Source: Desulfuromonadaceae bacterium UBA6124 (lineage in GTDB: Bacteria > Desulfobacterota > Desulfuromonadia > Desulfuromonadales > Trichloromonadaceae). Taken from it: DNA of 7,012 nucleotides. This document shows positions 1 through 6,557 of the stretch, piece by piece; position 1 is the first letter of the stretch, and each line of letters opens with the position of its first letter. The translations under genes and the position numbers were made by a program. The stretch is from assembly GCA_002423365.1 (NCBI GenBank), contig DIVU01000334.1, positions 15,504 through 22,515 on the forward strand, written 5' to 3'. Under the pieces are notes generated by a model that had not been told where the DNA came from, searched no databases, and saw only the letters and a list, made by a program, of their open reading frames with translations.

Positions 1-1094
1 CACTCGGCCTGCAGGGCCTGGGTCGCGAAGCTCATGTCCATGACGCTGGCGGGATGCCCCTCCGCCGCCGCCAGGTTGATGAGGCGCCCCTCCGAGAGGA
101 GGTAGATCCGCCGTCCGTCGGTGAGCGTGTACTCTTCCACCCCTTCCCGGATCGCGGAATGGCTGCCGGCGAGGGATTCCAGGGCGGGGATATCCAGCTC
201 AACGTTGAAGTGGCCGGAGTTGCAGACGATCGCCCCGCTCGGCATGACCGCAAAGTGCTCCTTGCGGATGATGTGCATGTTGCCGGTCACCGTGACGAAG
301 ATCTCCCCTTGCCGGGCGGCCTCCAGCATGGGAAGCACCGTGTAGCCGTCCATGACCGCTTCGATGGCCCGCAGCGGATCCGTCTCGACCACGACGACGT
401 TCGCCCCCATCCCGCGCGCCCGCATCGCCACCCCGCGCCCGCACCAGCCGTAGCCGCACACCACGAATCGCTTGCCGGCCAGGAGGACATTGGTCGCCCG
501 AAGGATGCCGTCGATGGTGCTCTGGCCTGTCCCGTAGCGGTTGTCGAAGAAGTGCTTGGTCTCGGCGTCATTGACCGCCACGATGGGATAGAGCAGGACG
601 CCGTCCCGTTCCATGCTCTTCAGCCGGATGACGCCGGTGGTCGTCTCTTCGGTCCCGGCAATCACGTCCGCGATCAGGTCCTTGCGCTGACTGTGGATCA
701 CGCCGATGGTGTCGGCCCCGTCATCCATGGTGAGGTTGGGCCGGAACTCCAGGGCGGCCTGGATGTGCCGGTAGTAGGTCTCCTTGTCCTCTCCCTTGAC
801 AGCATAGACGGGAATCCCGAAATCCTGCACCAGGGATGCCGCCACGTCGTCCTGGGTGGACAATGGGTTGCTGGCGCAGAGGCGCACGTCGGCTCCTCCC
901 GCCTTCAGCGCCCGCATGAGGTTGGCGGTCTCCGCGGTCACATGGAGACAGGCCGACACCCGGAGTCCCCGGAGAGGCTTTTCCCGCTCGAATCGCTCCT
1001 CGATCATGCGCAGGACCGGCATGGCGATCCGTGCCCAGGCGATGCGACCACTGCCCTTCGTTGCCAGCGAGAGGTCCTTCACATCGTATTCCAT
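1..1094 (-). CDS. ahcY: S-adenosylhomocysteine hydrolase, 3' end cut by window
   Basis: Adenosylhomocysteinase reversibly splits S-adenosylhomocysteine into adenosine and homocysteine in the cytoplasm, using bound NAD and relieving product inhibition of methyltransferases. 364 codons are visible; a family member of about 405-420 residues would need roughly 40-55 more beyond position 1. The start ATG (1094-1092) follows AAAGGA with a 7-nt spacer, and the N-terminus MEYDVKDLSLA is typical. Catalytic residues are visible: the TMDDGAD segment (D124/D125), GTEETTTG (E149/E150), and NDAETKHFFDN with K180, D184 and N185, matching human K186, D190 and N191. The NAD-binding loop GYGWCGRG lies at residues 214-221; the Trp-Cys and Arg in it are the archaeal/Thermotoga style rather than GYGDVGKG. 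Spacing from K180 to the loop equals that of the human enzyme, so the roughly 40-residue insertion of long bacterial forms is absent there. It lies 163 nt downstream of metK. Family identity is certain; the subtype is inferred from motifs. Confidence 0.97.
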   Translation of the reverse strand, partial: MEYDVKDLSLATKGSGRIAWARIAMPVLRMIEERFEREKPLRGLRVSACLHVTAETANLMRALKAGGADVRLCASNPLSTQDDVAASLVQDFGIPVYAVKGEDKETYYRHIQAALEFRPNLTMDDGADTIGVIHSQRKDLIADVIAGTEETTTGVIRLKSMERDGVLLYPIVAVNDAETKHFFDNRYGTGQSTIDGILRATNVLLAGKRFVVCGYGWCGRGVAMRARGMGANVVVVETDPLRAIEAVMDGYTVLPMLEAARQGEIFVTVTGNMHIIRKEHFAVMPSGAIVCNSGHFNVELDIPALESLAGSHSAIREGVEEYTLTDGRRIYLLSEGRLINLAAAEGHPASVMDMSFATQALQAE

Positions 1095-1102
1095 CAGGTC
1101 AT

Positions 1103-1118
1103 CCTTTCGTGCGAAAGG
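1103..1118 (-). promoter_or_regulatory. Small hairpin enclosing the ahcY Shine-Dalgarno
   Basis: On the minus strand CCTTTCG, a CA centre and CGAAAGG form a perfect 7-bp inverted repeat, with probably only 5-6 pairs formed because the loop is 2 nt. The 3' arm contains the AAAGG of the only good Shine-Dalgarno for ahcY, whose ATG starts 8 nt further on. If it folds in the mRNA it would hide the ribosome site. Its first two bases (1117-1118) are shared with the larger hairpin upstream, so complete forms of the two cannot coexist. The pairing is visible in the sequence; a regulatory role is inference. Confidence 0.45.
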
Positions 1119-1143
1119 CCAGGGCGCCCCCGGCGCCCTGGCC
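1117..1143 (-). promoter_or_regulatory. Perfect 12-bp GC hairpin in the metK-ahcY gap
   Basis: Positions 1132-1143 and 1117-1128 are perfect reverse complements (GGCCAGGGCGCC against GGCGCCCTGGCC) around a 3-nt loop at 1129-1131. On the transcribed strand the stem is followed by only TTTCGC, so it lacks the long U tract of a classical intrinsic terminator. It could be a weak terminator or attenuator between metK and ahcY, an mRNA-stabilising or processing hairpin, or part of a two-state leader with the smaller hairpin just downstream. It ends 22 nt before the ahcY start codon. Confidence 0.6.
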
Positions 1144-1257
1144 CCGCTCACGAGATCCGGCAGTTCGCCGTTCGTCGTCTGGAAACTTCTCTGCCCCCCG
1201 CGCCACTCCGCGAATGTCCGGACCCCGGAGGAGAGGCCGGCTCGAAATCCGAGGCGG

Positions 1258-2436
1258 TCAGGCGCCGAGCTTGCCGGCGTCCTTCCGGAGGGCGTCCGCC
1301 TTGTCCGTCTTTTCCCAGCTGAACTCCGGCTCGTTCCGGCCGAAATGCCCATAAGCCGCCGTCTTTCGGAAGATCGGCCGCCGGAGATCGAGAGACTTGA
1401 TGATGCCTGCAGGGGTGAGCTCGAAATGCGTGCGCACCAGCTGCTGCATCTCCTCGTCGGGAATCGCCCCCGTCCCGCGGCTATCGATCATGACCGAGAC
1501 CGGCTCGGCCACGCCGATGGCATAGGCCACCTGCACCTCGCACTTGTCGGCTAGGCCTGCCGCAACGAGATTCTTGGCCACGTAACGGGCCATGTAAGAA
1601 GCACTGCGATCGACCTTCGAGGGATCCTTGCCGGAGAAAGCGCCGCCGCCATGAGAACCCTGACCGCCATAGGTATCGACGATGATCTTGCGCCCGGTCA
1701 GACCGCAGTCCCCCATCGGACCGCCAACCACGAAACGTCCCGTCGGATTGATGAAATATTTGGTCTTTTCATCCAGCAGGTTGTCAGGAATGACTTTTTT
1801 CACGACTTCTTCGATAATCGCTTCCTTGAGGGTCTCGTAGCTGACGTCGGGGGCATGCTGGGAGGAGACGACAACCGCATCGACCCGAATCGGCTTGTCA
1901 TTGATGTACTGGATGGAAACCTGGGACTTGCCGTCCGGCCGCAGAAAGGAAAGGAGACCGCTCTTGCGAACATCGCTGAGCCGCTTCGCCAGTTTATGGG
2001 CGAAGGTAATGGGCATGGGCATGAGTTCGCGGGTTTCGTTGCAGGCGTAGCCGAACATCAAGCCCTGATCACCGGCCCCCTGCTCCTTGTGCAGGCCCTC
2101 CCCTTCGGTCACGCCCTGGGAGATATCCGGGGACTGACGGTCGATGGAGGTCAAGACAGCGCAGGTTTCCCAATCGAAGCCCATAGCCGAGTCGTTGTAA
2201 CCGATTTCCTTGATCGCCTCGCGGACGATGACCGGATAGTCGATGCGGGCGTTGGTGGTGATTTCGCCGGCGATCACCGCCATTCCGGTGGTGACCAAGG
2301 TCTCGCAAGCTACTCGGGAGCGGGGATCCTGGGCGAGGATAGCGTCGAGAATGCTGTCGGAAACCTGATCGGCGACTTTGTCGGGATGCCCCTCGGTAAC
2401 GGATTCGGAGGTAAAAAGAAAATCGGTCATGGCCAT
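1258..2436 (-). CDS. metK: S-adenosylmethionine synthetase
   Basis: Methionine adenosyltransferase makes SAM from methionine and ATP, releasing phosphate and pyrophosphate, as a cytoplasmic tetramer or dimer. The 392 residues are full length for the bacterial family (about 380-400). The N-terminus TSESVTEGHPDK carries the ATP/metal-binding His17 and Asp19. GAGDQGLMFGY (residues 120-130) is the first family signature, and GGGAFSGKD (263-271, with Lys270) is the phosphate-binding second signature. The C-terminal domain ends with AYGHFGR near 361-367. Two in-frame ATGs are close together (2436 and 2430). The first is preferred because GGGAG lies 10 nt before it and 16 nt before the second. A strong promoter sits directly upstream, and ahcY of the same methyl cycle follows. 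No SAM riboswitch could be recognised in the roughly 50-nt leader. Nothing looks truncated. Confidence 0.99.
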   Translation of the reverse strand: MAMTDFLFTSESVTEGHPDKVADQVSDSILDAILAQDPRSRVACETLVTTGMAVIAGEITTNARIDYPVIVREAIKEIGYNDSAMGFDWETCAVLTSIDRQSPDISQGVTEGEGLHKEQGAGDQGLMFGYACNETRELMPMPITFAHKLAKRLSDVRKSGLLSFLRPDGKSQVSIQYINDKPIRVDAVVVSSQHAPDVSYETLKEAIIEEVVKKVIPDNLLDEKTKYFINPTGRFVVGGPMGDCGLTGRKIIVDTYGGQGSHGGGAFSGKDPSKVDRSASYMARYVAKNLVAAGLADKCEVQVAYAIGVAEPVSVMIDSRGTGAIPDEEMQQLVRTHFELTPAGIIKSLDLRRPIFRKTAAYGHFGRNEPEFSWEKTDKADALRKDAGKLGA

Positions 2437-2446
2437 GGAGTGTCTT

Positions 2447-2453
2447 CTCCCTT
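2447..2453 (-). promoter_or_regulatory. metK ribosome binding site
   Basis: AAGGGAG on the minus strand, 10 nt before the ATG at 2436. Its distance decides between the two neighbouring in-frame ATGs in favour of the upstream one. Confidence 0.7.
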
Positions 2454-2492
2454 GAAATAACGTAATATCTTGATCCGGCTGAAAAATAACGA

Positions 2493-2521
2493 TTTATAGC
2501 AAGAGCCGGCGCCAGGGTCAA
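2493..2521 (-). promoter_or_regulatory. Sigma70-type promoter for metK
   Basis: On the minus strand a -35 box TTGACC (2521-2516) and a -10 box TATAAA (2498-2493) are separated by exactly 17 nt. Each box differs from consensus by one base. The expected start of transcription is near 2486, giving a leader of about 50 nt before metK. The gap is clearly more AT-rich than the genes beside it. The motif GTTATT occurs three times around it: just upstream of the -35 (2525-2520), in the start region (2490-2485) and before the Shine-Dalgarno (2461-2456). The promoter call rests on motif match and position only. Confidence 0.75.
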
Positions 2522-2535
2522 TAACAAACAGGGAA

Positions 2536-4320
2536 TCAGGGGACCGGAGGGCGGAACAGCTCGGGGAAACGCCGGGTCATTTCGGCTTCCAGGCAGCGAT
2601 TGATCTCCGAAGCGGTCGGAAAAGTCAACAACTGTTCCAGCAGTTCCTCCCCTTCCGAGCGGCGGACCTGGCGCAGCACCTCTTTGACCCGAGGGATGCT
2701 GGGTGGGTTCATGGACAGCTCGTCGAAGCCCAGCCCGAGAAGCACCAACGTGTAGAGAGGATCGGAGGCCATTTCGCCACACATCCCCACGGGGATCGAC
2801 GCCGTCCGGGCCGCCTGGCAGATCAAGCGCAGGGCGCGGAGGATGGCGGGGTGCAAGGGCTCGTAAAGATAGGCCACATGCTCGTTGCCGCGATCGACGG
2901 CAAGAAAGTACTGGATCAGGTCGTTGGTGCCCACGGAGAAAAAATCGACTTCCCGCGCCAGCAGGTCGGCGATAAGCGCCGCCGAGGGAATTTCGATCAT
3001 TATGCCGATGGGTAGCCGGGGGTCGTAGGCGACCCCTTCCACGGTCAGTTCGGCCTTGACTTCATCACACAGCTCCCGGCAGGCCCGCAGTTCGGCGATA
3101 CCCGAGATCATCGGCAGCATCAGCCGCGCCTGGCCGAAAGCCGAAGCTCTGAAGATAGCCCGCAGCTGGGTTTTAAAGAGCCGCCGCTCCTTCAGGGAAA
3201 AACGTACCGCCCGCAGGCCCAGGGCCGGATTAAGTTCGTCGGAGATGTTGATTTCCGGGGCCAGCTTGTCGCCGCCGAGATCGAGGGAGCGAATAGTCAC
3301 CGGCTGTGGAGCCATAGCCTCAAGAACCGCCCGGTAGGCTGCGAGCTGTTCCTCCTCGCTCGGGGGGGCAGAGCGATTGAGGTAGAGGAATTCGGATCGG
3401 AAAAGGCCGACCCCTTCGGCACCATGGCGCAGGGCCAGGGGAAGTTCCTCGGTCAGTTCGACGTTCCCCCGCAAATGAATCCGGACACCATCCAAAGTTT
3501 CCCCGGGCAGCAGGCACAAGCCGAGCAATTCTTCATCCCGCGCCGCCTGAACCAGCTGCTTCCGTCGATATTCAGCAATGGTGGCGGCACAGGGGTTGAG
3601 AATCAGAATCCCGAGGTAGCCATCGACGATCACGGACAGGCCGTTGGGGACGCGCACGGTCAGCGTTTCGAGGCCAACCACGGCGGGGATTCCCAGAGAG
3701 CGGGCCAATATGGCGGTATGGGAGGTCCGTCCGCCGAGATCGGTGGCGAAACCGATGACCCGAGCCTTGTCCATCTGCATGGTATCGGCGGGTGAAAGGT
3801 CGTGGGCGATCACTACCACCTGATCGGAGATCCCGGCGATGGGTTGCTGTGCATACCCCTTGAGGTTACGCAACAGACGTTCCCCCACCGAGTCGATATC
3901 GGAGCGTCGCTCCCGGAGATATTCGTCCTCGATCGCGTCGAAGACTTCTCGAAACTTCTTAAGGGTGCGCTTCAACGCCCCTTCGGAATTGAGAAAATCC
4001 TCCCGAATCAGCTTGACTACCCCATCCAGCAGCAAACGATCTTCAAGAATCAGCAAATGGGTGTCGATGATGTAGAGATGCTCCGCCAGTTCCCGGGCGG
4101 AAACCGTCTCGCGGACTTCTTTGAGCTGCCGCTTGGAACTTTCCACCGCCGCCATGAAAGCCGCGACCTCACCGGCAACCTCCCCCGGCGCAACCCTCCG
4201 CTCGATCGCTGAAAGACGCTGTCGGTCGATCACATGGGTGCGTCCCAGAGCGATTCCCGGCGACGCCGCCACCCCGACGAGCAGGGTGTCCTCAGGGATG
4301 TCAGTCTTCACCAAAACCAT
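2536..4320 (-). CDS. ptsI: PTS Enzyme I (PEP-protein phosphotransferase)
   Basis: Enzyme I takes the phosphoryl group from phosphoenolpyruvate onto a histidine and passes it to HPr, the first step of the PTS, in the cytoplasm. The 594 residues (usual length about 570-590) show the full plan. An N-terminal HPr-binding and phosphohistidine domain carries GGRTSHTAI (196-204), with His201 as the phosphorylated residue. The C-terminal PEP-binding barrel carries FRSEF (Arg308), RSLDLGGDK (Arg344), the second PEP-utiliser signature DFFSVGTNDLIQ (459-470) and the active-site loop GMCGEMASD with Cys514. No GAF domain precedes it, so it is classical Enzyme I rather than the nitrogen-PTS PtsP. The ATG at 4320 lies inside the end of ptsH, giving a 20-nt overlap in another frame; GGTGG 3 nt before it is a modest ribosome site, so translational coupling to ptsH is likely. 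No intrinsic terminator is visible after its TGA. Confidence 0.98.
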   Translation of the reverse strand: MVLVKTDIPEDTLLVGVAASPGIALGRTHVIDRQRLSAIERRVAPGEVAGEVAAFMAAVESSKRQLKEVRETVSARELAEHLYIIDTHLLILEDRLLLDGVVKLIREDFLNSEGALKRTLKKFREVFDAIEDEYLRERRSDIDSVGERLLRNLKGYAQQPIAGISDQVVVIAHDLSPADTMQMDKARVIGFATDLGGRTSHTAILARSLGIPAVVGLETLTVRVPNGLSVIVDGYLGILILNPCAATIAEYRRKQLVQAARDEELLGLCLLPGETLDGVRIHLRGNVELTEELPLALRHGAEGVGLFRSEFLYLNRSAPPSEEEQLAAYRAVLEAMAPQPVTIRSLDLGGDKLAPEINISDELNPALGLRAVRFSLKERRLFKTQLRAIFRASAFGQARLMLPMISGIAELRACRELCDEVKAELTVEGVAYDPRLPIGIMIEIPSAALIADLLAREVDFFSVGTNDLIQYFLAVDRGNEHVAYLYEPLHPAILRALRLICQAARTASIPVGMCGEMASDPLYTLVLLGLGFDELSMNPPSIPRVKEVLRQVRRSEGEELLEQLLTFPTASEINRCLEAEMTRRFPELFRPPVP

Positions 4321-4567
4321 TTTCCACCAGTTGGGCTATGGCCGAAAAGGCCTCTTCCATATCGGGTCCGGAAACGCTGATTTCGATCTGCGATCCCTTG
4401 GGGGCGGCGAGCATGAGAATCCCCATGATGCTTTTGCCGTTGACTTCCATCCCCTCTTTTTCGACGGTCACATCCGACTGAAAGCGATTGGCCGTCTGCA
4501 CCAACTGGGCAGCGGCACGGGCATGTAGCCCCAGCCGGTTGACAATGGTGAAGCACTGTTTTTTCAT
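4301..4567 (-). CDS. ptsH: HPr phosphocarrier protein
   Basis: HPr carries phosphate from Enzyme I to the EIIA proteins. The 88 residues match the family length. The motif NRLGLHARAA places the phosphorylated histidine at His15 with its partner Arg17. The second motif VNGKSIMGILML places a serine at position 46, the residue phosphorylated by HPr kinase in organisms that have one, and its surroundings (KSIMG) fit that use. No HPr kinase gene is in the window, so regulation at Ser46 is an inference. The ATG at 4567 follows GGGGA with a 7-nt spacer. It lies 51 nt after the EIID gene and overlaps ptsI by 20 nt, so one mRNA very probably covers them. Confidence 0.98.
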   Translation of the reverse strand: MKKQCFTIVNRLGLHARAAAQLVQTANRFQSDVTVEKEGMEVNGKSIMGILMLAAPKGSQIEISVSGPDMEEAFSAIAQLVENGFGED

Positions 4568-4618
4568 CGTTTCATCCCCGAAAGCAACGTTGTTCCACAG
4601 TCAAATCCGCACATTGAA

Positions 4619-5353
4619 TCAGCCAAAAAACACCAGGAGAGCCGCCGACATGAGCAGGATCAGGATCAGGTTGGACACCCCCAGGCGGGCGAGCCCCCCC
4701 AGCAGCAGGACAGGCAGAAGGGCGCAGGGACCCCAGGCCGAAGCGACCTCCGCGGAGCGCAGGGTATCGGCGACGAGCACGGCGGACAGGGCACCGAGAA
4801 GCAGAGCGGTGCCTTCCTTGCAACGCACCGCCAGATCAGGCAGGCGGTAGCGCTGAACCCGCCCGATCATCCCCAGTCCCTGCCGATAACCACCGCGCAA
4901 ACCGGCGATCAAGGCCAACCCGTGAGGAAGGTTGAAGAACAGAAGAAAGGCCAGCGGCGCCCACCAGAAACCGGCCGCCGCCAGAAGCAGGGCCAGCGCG
5001 GCGAAAAGGGGGCGTAGCCCGCCCCAGAAGAAAGCATCCCCCATCGCCGCGAAGGGCGCCATGATCATGCCCTTGAATTCGCTGACATCGAGCGAACCCT
5101 CTGCGTGAAGAGAGCGCTCCTCTTCGAGGGCTAGGGTCGTTCCGAGAATTGGTCCGGCCATGAACGGATGGGTGTTGAAATATTCCAGATGCCGCCGGCA
5201 AGCCAAAACCAGATCCTCGTCACGATAGATGAAGCGCAGAGCCGGGTAGAGTATATAGAGAACTCCGAGGCTTTGCATGCGCTCGTAATTCCAACTCGCT
5301 TGCAGCAGCGGCAGGCGCAGCAGAATTCGCAAACGGACCCCCAGGGGCAGCAT
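4619..5353 (-). CDS. PTS mannose-family EIID membrane component
   Basis: EIID is one of the two membrane subunits of mannose/fructose/sorbose-type PTS permeases and forms the transport complex with EIIC. Family motifs in order are QASWNYERMQSLG (18-30), HLEYFNTHPFMAGPILGTTLALEEE (55-79) and FKGMIMAPFAAMGDAFFWGGLRP (93-115), close in pattern to ManZ of Escherichia coli. Hydrophobic stretches follow at about 116-150, 181-196 and 208-243, and the protein ends on a hydrophobic helix. At 244 residues it is shorter than the usual 270-285. The start overlaps the EIIC stop as TGATG, with GGGAGGGG 5 nt before the ATG, a strong site and a sign of coupled translation. The substrate cannot be told. Family assignment is firm. 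Confidence 0.95.
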   Translation of the reverse strand: MLPLGVRLRILLRLPLLQASWNYERMQSLGVLYILYPALRFIYRDEDLVLACRRHLEYFNTHPFMAGPILGTTLALEEERSLHAEGSLDVSEFKGMIMAPFAAMGDAFFWGGLRPLFAALALLLAAAGFWWAPLAFLLFFNLPHGLALIAGLRGGYRQGLGMIGRVQRYRLPDLAVRCKEGTALLLGALSAVLVADTLRSAEVASAWGPCALLPVLLLGGLARLGVSNLILILLMSAALLVFFG

Positions 5354-6048
5354 CAGAACCCCTCCCGCAGAAAGTAAACAAGAAGAAAAGCCATAAGAAA
5401 CAGAAACAGAATCCGCCGATTGCGCAAGGCGCCGAGGAACACTGCTATTCCCACCAGCGGAAAAGCCAGGGCCAGCCAGGGGGCGGCGTCACCGACCTTG
5501 GCCAACAGATACGGGGCCAGCCAGGGCAAGAGCAAGGAACCGGGGAGGATGATCCCGAGATAGGTTCCCAGGGACGCCAGGGCGAAGAAACCTAAGCCGA
5601 GCAGATGCCAGCGGGTCGCGGCCGCCGGGCGCCGGCGCGCCAGTTCCTGCTCGGCCCGGATCAGCAGCAGGCCGTTGCCCTGCCGGGCCAGATGGTCGAA
5701 GATCTGGCCGCACTTGCCTAGCGGCAGGGCGACCAACAGGCAGAGCAGGAGCATGGGTAGCCCATCGGCTCCGGCGCTGGCGCCCATCATCAGGGCCAGA
5801 GTCGTACCACCCACGGCAATCTGGGTATCGTCGGGAGGAATTGCCGCCCCGACCGGCAAACGCCCCAGCCACAAGAGTTCGAGCAAGGTGCCGGCTTGCA
5901 GGCCAAGCTGGAAATCCCCCAGAACCCAACCGGTCAACGGCGCGGCGACAATCGGTCGGCAGATGAGCAATTGCAAAACGGCGGTCCGGTCGAGCCCAAC
6001 CAGCAGGGCGACCAGTCCGGCGTAGAGATAGTCCAGCGACCAGGCCAT
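5353..6048 (-). CDS. PTS mannose-family EIIC membrane component
   Basis: EIIC is the main sugar-translocating membrane subunit of mannose-type PTS permeases. The 231 residues are almost wholly hydrophobic with several membrane segments. The best match to ManY-like proteins is at residues 18-78: GLDRT with Asp20, RPIVAAPLTGWVLGD (31-45), GTLLELLWLG with Glu57 (53-62), then GAAIPPDD (67-74). A charged loop rich in Arg (about 131-146) separates the two halves, and the tail is hydrophobic again. The family is usually about 250-270 residues, so this copy is compact, mainly in the second half. One base separates it from the EIIB stop (TGAGATG), and GGAGGGG lies 4 nt before the ATG. It acts with the EIID gene that follows. 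Confidence 0.95.
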   Translation of the reverse strand: MAWSLDYLYAGLVALLVGLDRTAVLQLLICRPIVAAPLTGWVLGDFQLGLQAGTLLELLWLGRLPVGAAIPPDDTQIAVGGTTLALMMGASAGADGLPMLLLCLLVALPLGKCGQIFDHLARQGNGLLLIRAEQELARRRPAAATRWHLLGLGFFALASLGTYLGIILPGSLLLPWLAPYLLAKVGDAAPWLALAFPLVGIAVFLGALRNRRILFLFLMAFLLVYFLREGF

Positions 6049-6049
6049 C

Positions 6050-6538
6050 TCACCCCTCCGGCGACGGGGAGAGTTTCTTCCAATCCCGCTCGCGATCGGC
6101 GGGAATACACTGGGCGACGATCCGGACGCCGGCCGCTTCGAGTTGCCCTAGGTTGGCGAGATCCTCGGGAGCGAAGGCGATGGTGCAGGAAACTCGACGC
6201 CGGTTCTCCCCGCCATGCAGGTTGCCGAGATTGAGCTTGCCGTAAAGCACACCGAGTCGATAGAGCGTCAAAGCATCCTCGGAAGTGGCCAGAAGGAGCA
6301 GCACCTTGCGGTCGATCAGAATCCCCCCCGAAAGGAGCTTGGCGGCATCAGCAAGGGTTTCGACAAAAACCCCCACCCCCTTGGGGACAGCGGCGGTCAT
6401 AAGGATTTTCCGCAGGGGATTGCCCGCCACCACGTCATTGGCCACCAGAATACTGTCGGCGTGCACATAGGGCACCCAGGATTCCAGAACCTGACCGTGG
6501 ATCAAACGATTATCGATACGGGCAAGAACGATGCTCAT
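6050..6538 (-). CDS. PTS mannose-family EIIB component
   Basis: EIIB receives phosphate from EIIA on a histidine and phosphorylates the sugar as EIIC-EIID releases it. The 162 residues are full length. The hallmark RIDNRLIHGQVLESW (7-21) places the active histidine at His14. LNLGNLHGG (102-110) is the equivalent of the INIGGMH loop of ManX. It is a separate gene here, whereas Escherichia coli fuses it to EIIA. The ATG at 6538 is the only good start in the frame, since a stop lies at 6568-6566. Unlike the EIIC and EIID genes it has no convincing Shine-Dalgarno; only GCGAG is near. Its expression may therefore depend on ribosomes finishing the EIIA gene, which ends 19 nt upstream of this ATG. 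Confidence 0.96.
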   Translation of the reverse strand: MSIVLARIDNRLIHGQVLESWVPYVHADSILVANDVVAGNPLRKILMTAAVPKGVGVFVETLADAAKLLSGGILIDRKVLLLLATSEDALTLYRLGVLYGKLNLGNLHGGENRRRVSCTIAFAPEDLANLGQLEAAGVRIVAQCIPADRERDWKKLSPSPEG

Positions 6539-6557
6539 GCGTACTCGCGAAAAGAAG

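Noticed and set aside
1095..1257. SAH or SAM riboswitch in the metK-ahcY gap
   Set aside because: I looked for the conserved segments of the SAH riboswitch (such as GAGGAGCG with GCUGC and the pseudoknot partner) and found only chance fragments like AACGGCG; not enough to call.
54..1322. Open frame of 422 codons on the plus strand opposite ahcY
   Set aside because: It runs antisense through a gene with clear catalytic motifs, crosses the gap into metK, and has no recognisable domain; long antisense frames are common in GC-rich genes.
1651..2460. Open frame of 269 codons on the plus strand opposite metK
   Set aside because: Mirror of metK codon bias; its translation shows no family motif, whereas the minus-strand frame is unmistakable MetK.
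2437..2486. SAM riboswitch in the metK leader
   Set aside because: The predicted leader is about 50 nt, AT-rich, and shows no recognisable SAM aptamer helices.
4568..4618. Promoter for ptsH with TTGACT (4604-4599) as -35
   Set aside because: No acceptable -10 box occurs at 16-18 nt spacing; the gap is short and inside the operon.
6050..6538. Second ribosome site for EIIB
   Set aside because: Only GCGAG is near the ATG; too weak to list as a Shine-Dalgarno.
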